DNA from: Streptomyces sp. NBC_00459
Lineage (GTDB): Bacteria > Actinomycetota > Actinomycetes > Streptomycetales > Streptomycetaceae
DNA length: 64,000 nt
Reading direction: 5' to 3'
Assembly: GCF_036013955.1 (NCBI RefSeq)
Contig: NZ_CP107903.1
Span: 558,001-622,000, forward strand
A program made the translations under genes and the position numbers. Of the stretch, positions 50,746 to 58,277 are shown piece after piece. Positions within the stretch are counted from its first letter, which is position 1; every line of letters starts with the position of its first letter. The notes beneath the pieces are model-generated. The model saw only the letters and a list, made by a program, of their open reading frames with translations. It did no database searches and was not told the DNA's origin.

Positions 50746-51969
50746 GTGGTCACGCTCAAAGCGACGCGTGTACTGCACGTCGAGACCGGGGAGTTCGAGG
50801 AACCGGGCCTCGTCCAGGTGGACGGCGAACGCATCGCGCGAGTCGGCGCCGATGCCGATACCGGGGGTGACGTACTGGATCTCGGAGACGTCACCCTGCT
50901 GCCCGGTCTGATGGACATGGAGGTCAACCTCCTCATGGGCGGCCGGGGCGAGACCCCGGTCCTGTCGATGGTCCAGGACGATCCGCCGCTGCGCATGCTG
51001 CGGGCCGTGGGCAACGCCCGACGCACCCTGCGGTCCGGCTTCACCACGGTCAGGAACCTCGGACTGTTCGTGAAGACCGGCGGCTATCTGCTGGACGTCG
51101 CCCTCGCCAGGGCCGTCGACGCGGGCTGGATCGAGGGGCCGCGGATCATCCCCGCGGGGCACGCCATCACCCCGACCGGCGGCCATCTGGACCCGAGCGT
51201 GTTCGGCGCGCTGGCCCCCGGCATCATGCCGCTCTCCGTGGAGGAGGGCGTCGCCAACGGGGTCGACGAGGTGCGCAGGGCCGTGCGGTACCAGATCAAG
51301 CACGGGGCGCGGCTCATCAAGGTCTGCGCGTCCGGGGGTGTCATGTCCCACACGGGCACCCCCGGCGCGCAGCACTACTCCGACGCGGAACTGCGGGCCG
51401 TCGTCGACGAGGCCCACCGGCGCGGGCTGAAGGTGGCCGCACACACCCACGGGGCCGAGGCGGTGCGCTCGGCGGTGGAGGCGGGCATCGACTGCATCGA
51501 GCACGGCTTTCTGCTGGACGACGAGACCATCGCGCTGATGGCGGCGCGCGGCACCTTCCTCGTGCCGACCACCGCGCTGATCGACGGTATGGACGTGTCC
51601 CGGGCTGCGCCCGAACTGCGCGCCAAGGCCGCCGAGGTGTTCCCGCACGCCCGGTCCGTCGTCGCCAGGGCCGCGAAGGCCGGAGTCCGTATCGCGGTGG
51701 GCACGGACGCGCCGGCGATCCCGCACGGGCGCGGCGCCCAGGAGATGGTCGCGCTCGTCGAGCGGGGCATGGAACCGCTGGAGGTGCTGCGGGCCGCGAC
51801 GGTCAACGCGGCCGAGCTGATCGACGCGGACGACCGCGGACGCGTCGCCGAGGGCATGCTCGCCGACCTGATCGCCGTACCCGGCAACCCACTCGATGAC
51901 ATGTCGGTGCTGGCCGACGTGCGGTTCGTGATGAAGGGGGGCAAGGTCTTCCGCCACGAGCCGCGGTAG
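50746..51969 (+). CDS. Amidohydrolase-like protein lacking the HxH metal motif
   Basis: A 407-residue protein with the imidazolonepropionase/prolidase-type amidohydrolase layout. TLLPGLMDM is followed by Glu59-Val-Asn61 where the metal-binding His-x-His is expected. Later residues are kept: Lys in GARLIKVCASGG, His in VAAHTHGAEA, His in DCIEHGFLLDD and Asp in VGTDAPAIPHG. Loss of the first two ligands would weaken or change metal binding, so the enzyme may be mononuclear or inactive as a hydrolase. GTG 50746 lies 6 bp after the small-protein gene. It is the last gene of operon M. Confidence 0.85.
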   Translation: MVTLKATRVLHVETGEFEEPGLVQVDGERIARVGADADTGGDVLDLGDVTLLPGLMDMEVNLLMGGRGETPVLSMVQDDPPLRMLRAVGNARRTLRSGFTTVRNLGLFVKTGGYLLDVALARAVDAGWIEGPRIIPAGHAITPTGGHLDPSVFGALAPGIMPLSVEEGVANGVDEVRRAVRYQIKHGARLIKVCASGGVMSHTGTPGAQHYSDAELRAVVDEAHRRGLKVAAHTHGAEAVRSAVEAGIDCIEHGFLLDDETIALMAARGTFLVPTTALIDGMDVSRAAPELRAKAAEVFPHARSVVARAAKAGVRIAVGTDAPAIPHGRGAQEMVALVERGMEPLEVLRAATVNAAELIDADDRGRVAEGMLADLIAVPGNPLDDMSVLADVRFVMKGGKVFRHEPR

Positions 51970-51991
51970 GTGACACCAGGCCACGTGGACA

Positions 51992-52033
51992 GGGCCGCTC
52001 AGCGGGGTATCGCCCACCCCCGCCGAGCGGCCC
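51992..52033. terminator. Bidirectional terminator hairpin
   Basis: Arms 51992-52007 and 52018-52033, 15 of 16 positions paired and very GC-rich (GGGCCGCTC and its complement), enclose a 10-base loop. It lies in the 97-bp spacer between the convergent amidohydrolase-like and crotonase genes and can end both transcripts. Confidence 0.8.
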
Positions 52034-52066
52034 GCTCCCGTGTCGGCCGCCGCAACCCCCGGCCGT

Positions 52067-52858
52067 CTACTGGCCCTTGATGTGCTCCTTCATGCCCTCC
52101 AGCCGGGTCAGCACCGGATACCCGCTCACGCTCAGCGCGTTCCCGTGTCCCGTCTCATGGATGTCGAACACCGACTGGACGGCCGCGTAGAAACCCTGCA
52201 CGTCCAGGCTCTGGTTGACGGCCCGCTTGGCCTGGCGCAGCCCGAAGGGCGGCATCCGGGCGATACGGTCGGCCAGGTCCATGGTCGCCGCGTCGAGTTC
52301 GTCGAGCGGGACCACCTGGTTGACCATGCCGACCCTCTCCGCCTCGGCCGCCGTGACAGCCCTCCCGGTGAAGAGGATCTCCTTGGCCTTGCGAGCGCCC
52401 AACTCCCAGGTGTGCCCGTGGTATTCGACGCCCCCGATGCCCATGTGGACGACGGGGTCGGAGAATTCGGCGTTCTCGGCGGCCACGATGAGATCGCAGG
52501 GCCAGCAGAGCATGAGTCCGCCCGCGATGCACTTGCCCTGCACGGCGGCGATCGACGGCTTGGGTATGTTGCGCCAGCGCAGGGTGTATTCGAGGTACCG
52601 GCGGCTCTCCGCGTTGTAGATCCACTCCAGGGTGATCTCCTTCGGGCCCGGCCAGCGGTCCTTCAGGTCGTGCCCGGCGGAGAAGTGCCGCCCGTTGCCG
52701 CGCAGCACGACGACGCGTACGTCCTCGTCGGCCGCCGCCCGGCTCCACGCGTCGTCCAGAGCGTCGAGGAGCGACATCGTCTGGGCGTTGGCCACCTCGG
52801 GCCGGTTGAGCGTGATGACCGCGATCCGGTCCTTGACCTCGTACAGAATCTGGTCCAT
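52067..52858 (-). CDS. Enoyl-CoA hydratase/isomerase family protein (noncanonical)
   Basis: A 263-residue crotonase: TLNRPEVANAQTM, GNGRHFSAGHDLKDRW (oxyanion loop), then GKCIAGGLMLCWPCDLIVAAENAEFSDPVVHMGIGG. Both usual glutamate positions are replaced (Met in GGLMLC; the second region reads VVHMGIGGVEYHGHTWEL). The His/Glu-rich GVEYHGHTWELG stretch may provide the catalytic groups. This subgroup is frequent in actinobacteria with many fadE genes. ATG 52858. It is the last gene of leftward operon N, 29 bp after the dehydrogenase gene. Confidence 0.88.
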   Translation of the reverse strand: MDQILYEVKDRIAVITLNRPEVANAQTMSLLDALDDAWSRAAADEDVRVVVLRGNGRHFSAGHDLKDRWPGPKEITLEWIYNAESRRYLEYTLRWRNIPKPSIAAVQGKCIAGGLMLCWPCDLIVAAENAEFSDPVVHMGIGGVEYHGHTWELGARKAKEILFTGRAVTAAEAERVGMVNQVVPLDELDAATMDLADRIARMPPFGLRQAKRAVNQSLDVQGFYAAVQSVFDIHETGHGNALSVSGYPVLTRLEGMKEHIKGQ

Positions 52859-52887
52859 CGGGGTGCTCCCTCTATCGGTCCCGGCGG

Positions 52888-54036
52888 CTATCTGGGCAGG
52901 CCGAGGATGCGCTCGGCGATGATGTTGCGCTGGATCTCGGAGGTGCCGCCGGCGATGGTCCCGCCGAAGCTGCGTGCGTACCGTTCGAACCAACTGGCGG
53001 AGAACACCTCCATGTTCATGTGGAAGTGCGGGGCCGTCGGCACGGGGTGGCGCAGGGCGTCGGTGCCGTGCGCCTCCAAGGCGCGCAGGGTGGCGTTCTG
53101 CACAGCCTCCGAGCCGAACAGCTTGAGCACGGAGACCTCGGCCGGGTTCCGGTCGGTGCCGAGCTGGCGGTAGCCCAGCAGCTTCAGAGCCTGGAAGTCC
53201 ATGAGGAGCGTGGCGTACCACTCCTCGTCGCTCGGCGCGTCCCGGATCAGGTCCTCCAGCCGCTCCGCGTAGCTCAGCCACAGCAGGGTCCGCTCATGCC
53301 CGAGCGAGCCGTTCGCCACCTTCCAGCCCTCGTTCAGCGGGCCGATCAGGTTCTCCCGGGGCACCCGGACATCGGTGAAGAACACCTCGTTGAAGTCGAA
53401 GTCGTCGGGGTCGGCGATGGACCCGAAGGGCCTCCTGACCACGCCCTCCGTGCCGGTGGGGACGATCAGCACGCTGATCCCCTTGTGCTTGGGCGCGTCC
53501 GGATCGGTGCGGACGAACGTCAGCAGCACGTCCGCGTCGTGCGCCCCGGAGGTCCACACCTTCTGCCCGTTGACGACGAAGTGGTCGCCCTCCAGGGCCG
53601 CGCGGGTACGCAGCCCGGCGAGGTCGGACCCGGCGCCCGGCTCGCTCATCCCGAGGGCGGCCGTCAGCTCCGCGCGCAGAATGGGAGCCGCCCACCGCGC
53701 CTTCTGGTCCTCGGTGCCGAAGCTGAGTATCGAGGCGGCGATGATCCCCACGCCCTGCGGATTGAAGCTGTGGTAGATCCGGCGCCGGGACATCTCCTCG
53801 GCATGGGCGAGCAGTTGGGGCAGGGTGGCGTTGCGTCCGCCGTACTCGGGCGGGTTGCCGGGCACCAGCCAGCCCGCGTCGAACAGCTTCCGCTGCCATG
53901 TCCGCGCCCAGGGAGGCACATCCGCGCTCGACTTCGCGCGGGGTACGGCCTCCTCGGCGGTGGGCAGGTTGGCGTCGAGGAAGGCGGCGAACTCGGCCCG
54001 GAACTCCTCGATCCCGGGGTCGGCGGCGAGTCTCAT
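52888..54036 (-). CDS. Acyl-CoA dehydrogenase, large subunit of an unequal pair
   Basis: A 382-residue acyl-CoA dehydrogenase with MSEPGAGSDLAGLRTRA, NGQKVWTSGAHDAD, a LGHERTLLWLSYAERL helix and the C-terminal GTIAGGTSEIQRNIIAERILGLPR. The YxGT base motif is replaced by AGGTSE, as in heteromeric FadE proteins. ATG 54036 overlaps the small partner's stop by 4 bp, so the two are almost surely one alpha2beta2 enzyme, as inferred for 15297-17188. It is likely to act on a bulky acyl-CoA. Confidence 0.92.
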   Translation of the reverse strand: MRLAADPGIEEFRAEFAAFLDANLPTAEEAVPRAKSSADVPPWARTWQRKLFDAGWLVPGNPPEYGGRNATLPQLLAHAEEMSRRRIYHSFNPQGVGIIAASILSFGTEDQKARWAAPILRAELTAALGMSEPGAGSDLAGLRTRAALEGDHFVVNGQKVWTSGAHDADVLLTFVRTDPDAPKHKGISVLIVPTGTEGVVRRPFGSIADPDDFDFNEVFFTDVRVPRENLIGPLNEGWKVANGSLGHERTLLWLSYAERLEDLIRDAPSDEEWYATLLMDFQALKLLGYRQLGTDRNPAEVSVLKLFGSEAVQNATLRALEAHGTDALRHPVPTAPHFHMNMEVFSASWFERYARSFGGTIAGGTSEIQRNIIAERILGLPR

Positions 54037-54884
54037 ACCAGCAGCGCCTTCCTGTGCACGGCCGCCGTCCCCAGCAGCAGGTCACCGGCCTTGGCCCTTT
54101 TCAGATGGATCTGGAGTTCGTTCTCCCAGGTGTAGCCCATCGCGCCGAACAGCTGGAACCCGCTCTGGAAGCAGAGCCGTTGACACTCCCCCGCCGCCGC
54201 CTTGGCCATTGCGGCGGCCCTCGCCCGTCCCTGGTCGGCCTCGGCGATGGTGAGGGCGGAGTAGAGGGCGAGCGCCCGGGCCCGTTCGATCGCGACGTAC
54301 ATGTCGGCGGCCTTGTGCTTGACCGCCTGGAAGGACCCGATGGGCACCCCGAACTGCTGCCGCTGTCTCACATGCGCGACCACCAGGTCGAGGATGCGCC
54401 GACAGCTGCCGACGATGGAGATCGCCAACCCCGTCAACGCCAACTCCGGTACCCCGGCCACAAGGTCGTATCGGTCGACCCGGGCAACATGGAGGGTCGG
54501 GTCGAAGACGGCGATCCGTTCGGCGCGTACGTCGGCACCGCTGCGGACGACCACGCCGTCCCGGGTGAGCAGGGCGATCTCGTCCGCCCGGTCCGCGTCG
54601 AGGACGAACCCCCCGACGCCGTCGAAGACCGCCGTCCCCGAACCGATCGGCAGTCGTCCGGCCAACGGCGCGAACCAGGTGGCCGTGGCCAGGAAGGGCG
54701 TCGGATCAGCGGCGTACCCCAACTCCTCCAGAATGATCGCCAGTTCCACCGGAGGTGCCTCCAGCCACCCCAACTCCAGGTAGGTGGCCCAGAGTTGCTC
54801 CTCGGGCAGCGCCCGCGACCTGGCCACCGTCTCGCGGACCATGCGCTGCAGCAGTCGCTGGTCCTCGTCGAATTCAAACTCCAC
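54033..54884 (-). CDS. Acyl-CoA dehydrogenase, small partner subunit
   Basis: A 283-residue acyl-CoA dehydrogenase-like protein. It has an N-terminal helix EFDEDQRLLQRMVRETVA, no EPGxGSD loop, RQRQQFGVPIGSFQAVKHKAADMYV (FAD/adenine contacts) and GFQLFGAMGYTWENELQIHLKRAK. Shorter than a full enzyme, it looks like the noncatalytic or FAD-completing subunit of the pair with the preceding reading frame. Start GTG 54884 is in an 11-bp overlap with the quinone oxidoreductase-like gene. Confidence 0.88.
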   Translation of the reverse strand: MEFEFDEDQRLLQRMVRETVARSRALPEEQLWATYLELGWLEAPPVELAIILEELGYAADPTPFLATATWFAPLAGRLPIGSGTAVFDGVGGFVLDADRADEIALLTRDGVVVRSGADVRAERIAVFDPTLHVARVDRYDLVAGVPELALTGLAISIVGSCRRILDLVVAHVRQRQQFGVPIGSFQAVKHKAADMYVAIERARALALYSALTIAEADQGRARAAAMAKAAAGECQRLCFQSGFQLFGAMGYTWENELQIHLKRAKAGDLLLGTAAVHRKALLV

Positions 54885-55815
54885 GGGCGACCTCCAGAAG
54901 AACCTTGCCGATGGCACCGCGGCCCACACGCAGCGCGGCACCCACCTCGTCGAGCGGGTGGACGGCATGGATACGGGGGTGAACGGCCCCCTCGGCGAAC
55001 AGCCGGTGCAGTTCGATGCGGGCGGCTGCGAGCCTCTCCCGGTCGTGCCGCGCCCAGCCGCCGAAGTCGAAGCCATGGATCGTGACGCCCTTGAGCATCG
55101 CCAGGTTCAGCGGAATGCTCGGGATCTCGCCGCTCGCGAACCCGACACTGACGAACCGGCCGCCCCAGCGCATCCCGCGCAGCGCCTGTTCGGAGTGCGG
55201 CCCACCGACCGGGTCGACGACGACATCGGCGCCGCCCGCCTCCTGCAGCGCCCGTTTCAGGTGCTCGTACGGCAGGACGGTGTGGGCGCCCAGTTCGGCG
55301 CAGACGGCGCGTTTCTCCTCGCTCGACGCGACGGCGATCACCTCGGCGCCCAGCAGCAGGGCGAGTTCGACCGCGGCGAGGCCGACCGCCCCGGCGGCGC
55401 CGAGCACCGTGACCCGCTCACCCTCGCGCACGTCGGCGACGAGGCGCAGCGCGTTGAAGGCCGTGGCGTGGGAGACACCGAAGGCCGCAGCGCCTTCCAT
55501 GGGCACGGCGGCCGGGATGCGGTGGAGGCTGGCGGCCGACACGGCGACGCGTTCGGCGAAGGCGCCGATGAAGGCGGAGCCGAAGACCCGGTCGCCGACG
55601 CGGAAGCCGTGCCCGTCCCGGGCGACCGTCCCGGAGAACTCGCTCCCGGGGATGAAGGGCACCTCGGCCTTCACCTGGTAGGTGCCCTCGATCACCAGCA
55701 CGTCGGCGAAGTTGACCGCCGCGAAGTGCACGTCGACGGGCACCTCGCCCCGCGGTTCGGGGACCTCCTCGACGACCGGCGGTCCACCGAGGGTGTGACA
55801 GCGGGCGGCCCTCAT
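54874..55815 (-). CDS. Zinc-independent MDR family NADPH:quinone oxidoreductase-like protein
   Basis: A 313-residue medium-chain reductase. PGSEFSGTVARDG and RVFGSAFIGAFAE are present in the catalytic domain but the zinc-binding cysteines are absent. VTVLGAAGAVGLAAVELA is the AxxGxxG NADPH motif, followed by a typical VVDPVGGPHSEQALR. It is likely an enoyl or quinone reductase using NADPH. ATG 55815 overlaps the kinase-like gene stop by 4 bp. In this operon it could reduce an enoyl-CoA or enone of the acyl side chain. Confidence 0.92.
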   Translation of the reverse strand: MRAARCHTLGGPPVVEEVPEPRGEVPVDVHFAAVNFADVLVIEGTYQVKAEVPFIPGSEFSGTVARDGHGFRVGDRVFGSAFIGAFAERVAVSAASLHRIPAAVPMEGAAAFGVSHATAFNALRLVADVREGERVTVLGAAGAVGLAAVELALLLGAEVIAVASSEEKRAVCAELGAHTVLPYEHLKRALQEAGGADVVVDPVGGPHSEQALRGMRWGGRFVSVGFASGEIPSIPLNLAMLKGVTIHGFDFGGWARHDRERLAAARIELHRLFAEGAVHPRIHAVHPLDEVGAALRVGRGAIGKVLLEVARGV

Positions 55816-56828
55816 AGCCGCGTCGTCGCGGCCAGTTCGGCGGCCTGGGCTGCCATCGTCAGGACCGTGTCACCGTAGAAGGCCATCTTCGGGTTGCCGC
55901 CCTCGCCCTTGACGTGCCGGGCGTAGCCGCCTTCGAGGACGATGGCCATCTTGAAGCGGGCCAGCACCACGTAGTAGTCGATCTCGCTCACGTCCCGGCC
56001 GCTGACCTTGGCGTAGTGCTCCAGAAGGTCGGCCCGGTCGGGCATGCCCTCGTAGCTGACGTACCCCTTCTGCGTACGGTCCTCGTCGGCATCGGGCCAG
56101 CCCATGATCACCCAGGCGAGGTCCAGGAGCGGGTCGCCGACAGTGGCCATCTCGAAGTCGACGAGGGCGGCGAGGCGGGCGGGGGCGCCGTGCCGGAACA
56201 TGACGTTGGCGAACTGGTAGTCGCCGTGGATGATGCCCGGGGTCCAGTGGCTGGGCCGGTGCGCGCGCAGCCAGGCGGCGGCGGTGTCGAGTCCGGGTAT
56301 CTCGCGGAACGCGAACTTCGCCAAGTGGGCCTGCCAGCGGTCCACTTGACGGTCGTGGAAGCCGTCGGGCCGACCGAAGCCCTCCAACCCCTGTGCCCGC
56401 CAGTCGACGTTGCCGAGCCGGGCGATGCCCTCCACCAACTCGTAGGCCAGGCCGGGGCGCAGGGCGAGGTCGCTCTTGAAGGGCTCGGGCCAGCCGCCCT
56501 CGACGTTCATCGGCGACCAGCCGTCGACATGGCCCATGAGGTAGAAGCAGGACCCGATGACGTCGGTGTCCTCGCACACCGCGACGGCCTCCGGATGCGG
56601 AACGTCAGTCCCGCCCAGGGCGTTCAGCACCCGGAACTCGCGCAGCATCGTCTCGTTGCGGCCCGGCGGGACCTTCTCGGGCGGCTTGCGCAGGACCAAC
56701 CGGCGGTCCCCGCGCCGGATTTCGTAGATGTCGTTGGAGGTGCCCCCGGAGATGAGGGAGACCTCGACGGGTTCGCCTGGGGCGATGTCCTGGCCGTCCA
56801 GCCAGCGGGCGAGCGACTCTGTGTTCAC
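55812..56828 (-). CDS. APH-family kinase (ACAD10/11 kinase-domain or LvaA-like)
   Basis: A 338-residue aminoglycoside-phosphotransferase-fold kinase. A Gly-rich SLISGGTSNDIYEI loop, Lys-bearing RLVLRKPPE, the catalytic loop His201-Gly-Asp203...Asn208 (HGDYQFANVM) and the metal site Asp224-Phe-Glu are intact. Established relatives are the kinase domains of ACAD10/ACAD11 and bacterial LvaA, which phosphorylate the 4-hydroxyl of 4-hydroxyacyl-CoA; a dehydrogenase-fold partner then eliminates the phosphate. GTG 56828 overlaps the dehydrogenase gene by 4 bp, so the pairing is the same. The frame up to 56855 is not needed. Confidence 0.9.
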   Translation of the reverse strand: MNTESLARWLDGQDIAPGEPVEVSLISGGTSNDIYEIRRGDRRLVLRKPPEKVPPGRNETMLREFRVLNALGGTDVPHPEAVAVCEDTDVIGSCFYLMGHVDGWSPMNVEGGWPEPFKSDLALRPGLAYELVEGIARLGNVDWRAQGLEGFGRPDGFHDRQVDRWQAHLAKFAFREIPGLDTAAAWLRAHRPSHWTPGIIHGDYQFANVMFRHGAPARLAALVDFEMATVGDPLLDLAWVIMGWPDADEDRTQKGYVSYEGMPDRADLLEHYAKVSGRDVSEIDYYVVLARFKMAIVLEGGYARHVKGEGGNPKMAFYGDTVLTMAAQAAELAATTRL

Positions 56829-58102
56829 AGGTTCTCCAGCTGCTTGCGGGCCCACTCCCGGCGTGCGGGCAGATGCTGGGTGGGCCAGAGTCCGGGGGTG
56901 GCCTCGTAGCCGCGCAGAAGGTCACGGGCCACGGTGATCTTGTGGACCTCCGTGGGTCCGTCGACGACGGCCATGACGGCGGCGCCGGTCCACATGTCGG
57001 CGAAGGGCATCTCGTTCGAGACGCCCAGGGCGCCGTGCAGATGCATCGAGCGGTAGACGACGTCGTGCAGCACCTTCGGCGTCAGGAACTTGATCGTGGC
57101 GATGTCCTTGCGGACCCGCTTGTAGTCGTTGTACTGATCGATCTGCCACGCCGTGTAGAGGACCATCAGGCGGAACTGGGTCAACTGCGCGTAGGAATCG
57201 GCAAGATCGGCCTGCACCAGCTGCTTGTCCGCGAGCCGGCCGCCCTGGGTCTCGCGCGACAGCGCGCGCTCGGCCATCATGTCCAGCGCCCGTCGGCACT
57301 GCCCCACGACCCGCATCGCATGGTGGACGCGTCCGCCGCCCAGCCGGGTCTGCGCGATGGCGAACGCCTGGCCCTCCCCGCCGAGCAGCGCGTCGCCGGG
57401 GACGCGGACCCCGTCGTAGGCGATCAGCGCGTGCATGCCGTCCTCCGGGCCCTCGCCCAGCAGCCCGACGTTGCGTTCCATCCGGATGCCGGGGGTGTCG
57501 CTCGGCACCAGGAACATCGACATGCCCTTGTACGGGCTGACGTCCGGGTCCGTCACCGCCATCACGATGACGAACTTCGAGGTTCGGGCGTTGGAGGAGA
57601 AGTACTTGCGGCCGGTGATGACCCAGTTGTCGCCGTCGCGCACCGCCCGCGTGGTGAACATCGTCGGGTCGGCGCCGGCCTGCGGCTCGGTCATCGAGAA
57701 GCAGGAGAAGCACTCACCTTCGAGCAGCGGCTGGAGATAGCGCTCCTTCTGTTCCTCGGTGCCGTAGCGGGCGATGATCTCCGCGTTGCCGGTGTCCGGA
57801 GCCGCCGTGCCGAAGATGACGGGTGCCCAGCTCGACGCACCGAGGATCTCGTTGATGAGGGCGAGTCTGACCTGTCCGAAGCCTCGTCCGCCGAGTTCGG
57901 GGCCGAGATGCGGGGCCCACAGCCCCTGGTCGCGGACCTGTTGCTTGAGCGCCCGGACGATCGGGCCGGTCTCGTCGTCGAGGGGATGGTAGGCCCGGTC
58001 GGGGTGGAGGAGGTCCAGTGGGTCCACGCGCTCGGCGCGGAACCTCCTGATCCACTCCAGCTTCTCCTCGAACTCGGGCTCGGTGGAAAAGTCCCATGCC
58101 AT
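56825..58102 (-). CDS. Acyl-CoA dehydrogenase (ACAD10/11 or LvaC-like)
   Basis: A 425-residue acyl-CoA dehydrogenase of the long, ACAD11-like type: TRYGTEEQKERYLQPLL-like, FSMTEPQAGADPTMFTTRA (EPxAGxD loop), WVITGRKYFSSNA, ARTSKFVIVMAV, ALSRETQGGRLADKQLVQADLADSY and DGPTEVHKITVARDLL. The C-terminal GPTEVH replaces the YEGT base motif, as in ACAD10/11. It is first in operon N and coupled to the APH-fold kinase, supporting a 4-hydroxyacyl-CoA phosphorylation/elimination module. ATG 58102 has the promoter and operator (58170-58186) upstream. Confidence 0.92.
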   Translation of the reverse strand: MAWDFSTEPEFEEKLEWIRRFRAERVDPLDLLHPDRAYHPLDDETGPIVRALKQQVRDQGLWAPHLGPELGGRGFGQVRLALINEILGASSWAPVIFGTAAPDTGNAEIIARYGTEEQKERYLQPLLEGECFSCFSMTEPQAGADPTMFTTRAVRDGDNWVITGRKYFSSNARTSKFVIVMAVTDPDVSPYKGMSMFLVPSDTPGIRMERNVGLLGEGPEDGMHALIAYDGVRVPGDALLGGEGQAFAIAQTRLGGGRVHHAMRVVGQCRRALDMMAERALSRETQGGRLADKQLVQADLADSYAQLTQFRLMVLYTAWQIDQYNDYKRVRKDIATIKFLTPKVLHDVVYRSMHLHGALGVSNEMPFADMWTGAAVMAVVDGPTEVHKITVARDLLRGYEATPGLWPTQHLPARREWARKQLENL

Positions 58103-58169
58103 GTCAGACGACCCTCGTTTCGACAGCTCGATGCCGCGCGGGCACTGCTCCGGACGTCCGCGACGCGGC

Positions 58170-58186
58170 TGAGAATATCATTCTCA
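58170..58186. promoter_or_regulatory. Operator palindrome TGAGAAT-ATC-ATTCTCA
   Basis: A perfect 7-3-7 palindrome in the 175-bp divergent spacer between operon N (leftward) and the TetR gene at 58278. The minus strand carries TATTCT inside it, a plausible -10 box for operon N. It has the same core and spacer as 47832-47852. Its location next to a regulator gene points to that protein as the binder. Confidence 0.85.
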
Positions 58187-58243
58187 CTCCACGCAAGTAA
58201 GGGTCTCTAAAGTTGCGGTGCGTGATTCGGTAGGGAGCTTCGG

Positions 58244-58270
58244 TTGATTACCGCTGAAGTGCAGTATCGT
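58244..58270 (+). promoter_or_regulatory. Probable promoter of tetR (leaderless)
   Basis: TTGATT (58244-58249) and TATCGT (58265-58270) resemble -35 and -10 boxes with a slightly short 15-bp spacer. The GTG start at 58278 is 7 bases past the -10 box, and no ribosome-binding site precedes it, as expected for a leaderless transcript. Confidence 0.4.
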
Positions 58271-58277
58271 TCTACGC

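Noticed and set aside
14865..58186. Palindromes interpreted as Fur (iron) boxes
   Set aside because: The half-site TGAGAAT is Fur-like, but Fur's 7-1-7 or 19-bp arrangement has a 1-bp spacer and more TA-rich arms, and the controlled genes are catabolic, not iron-uptake genes.
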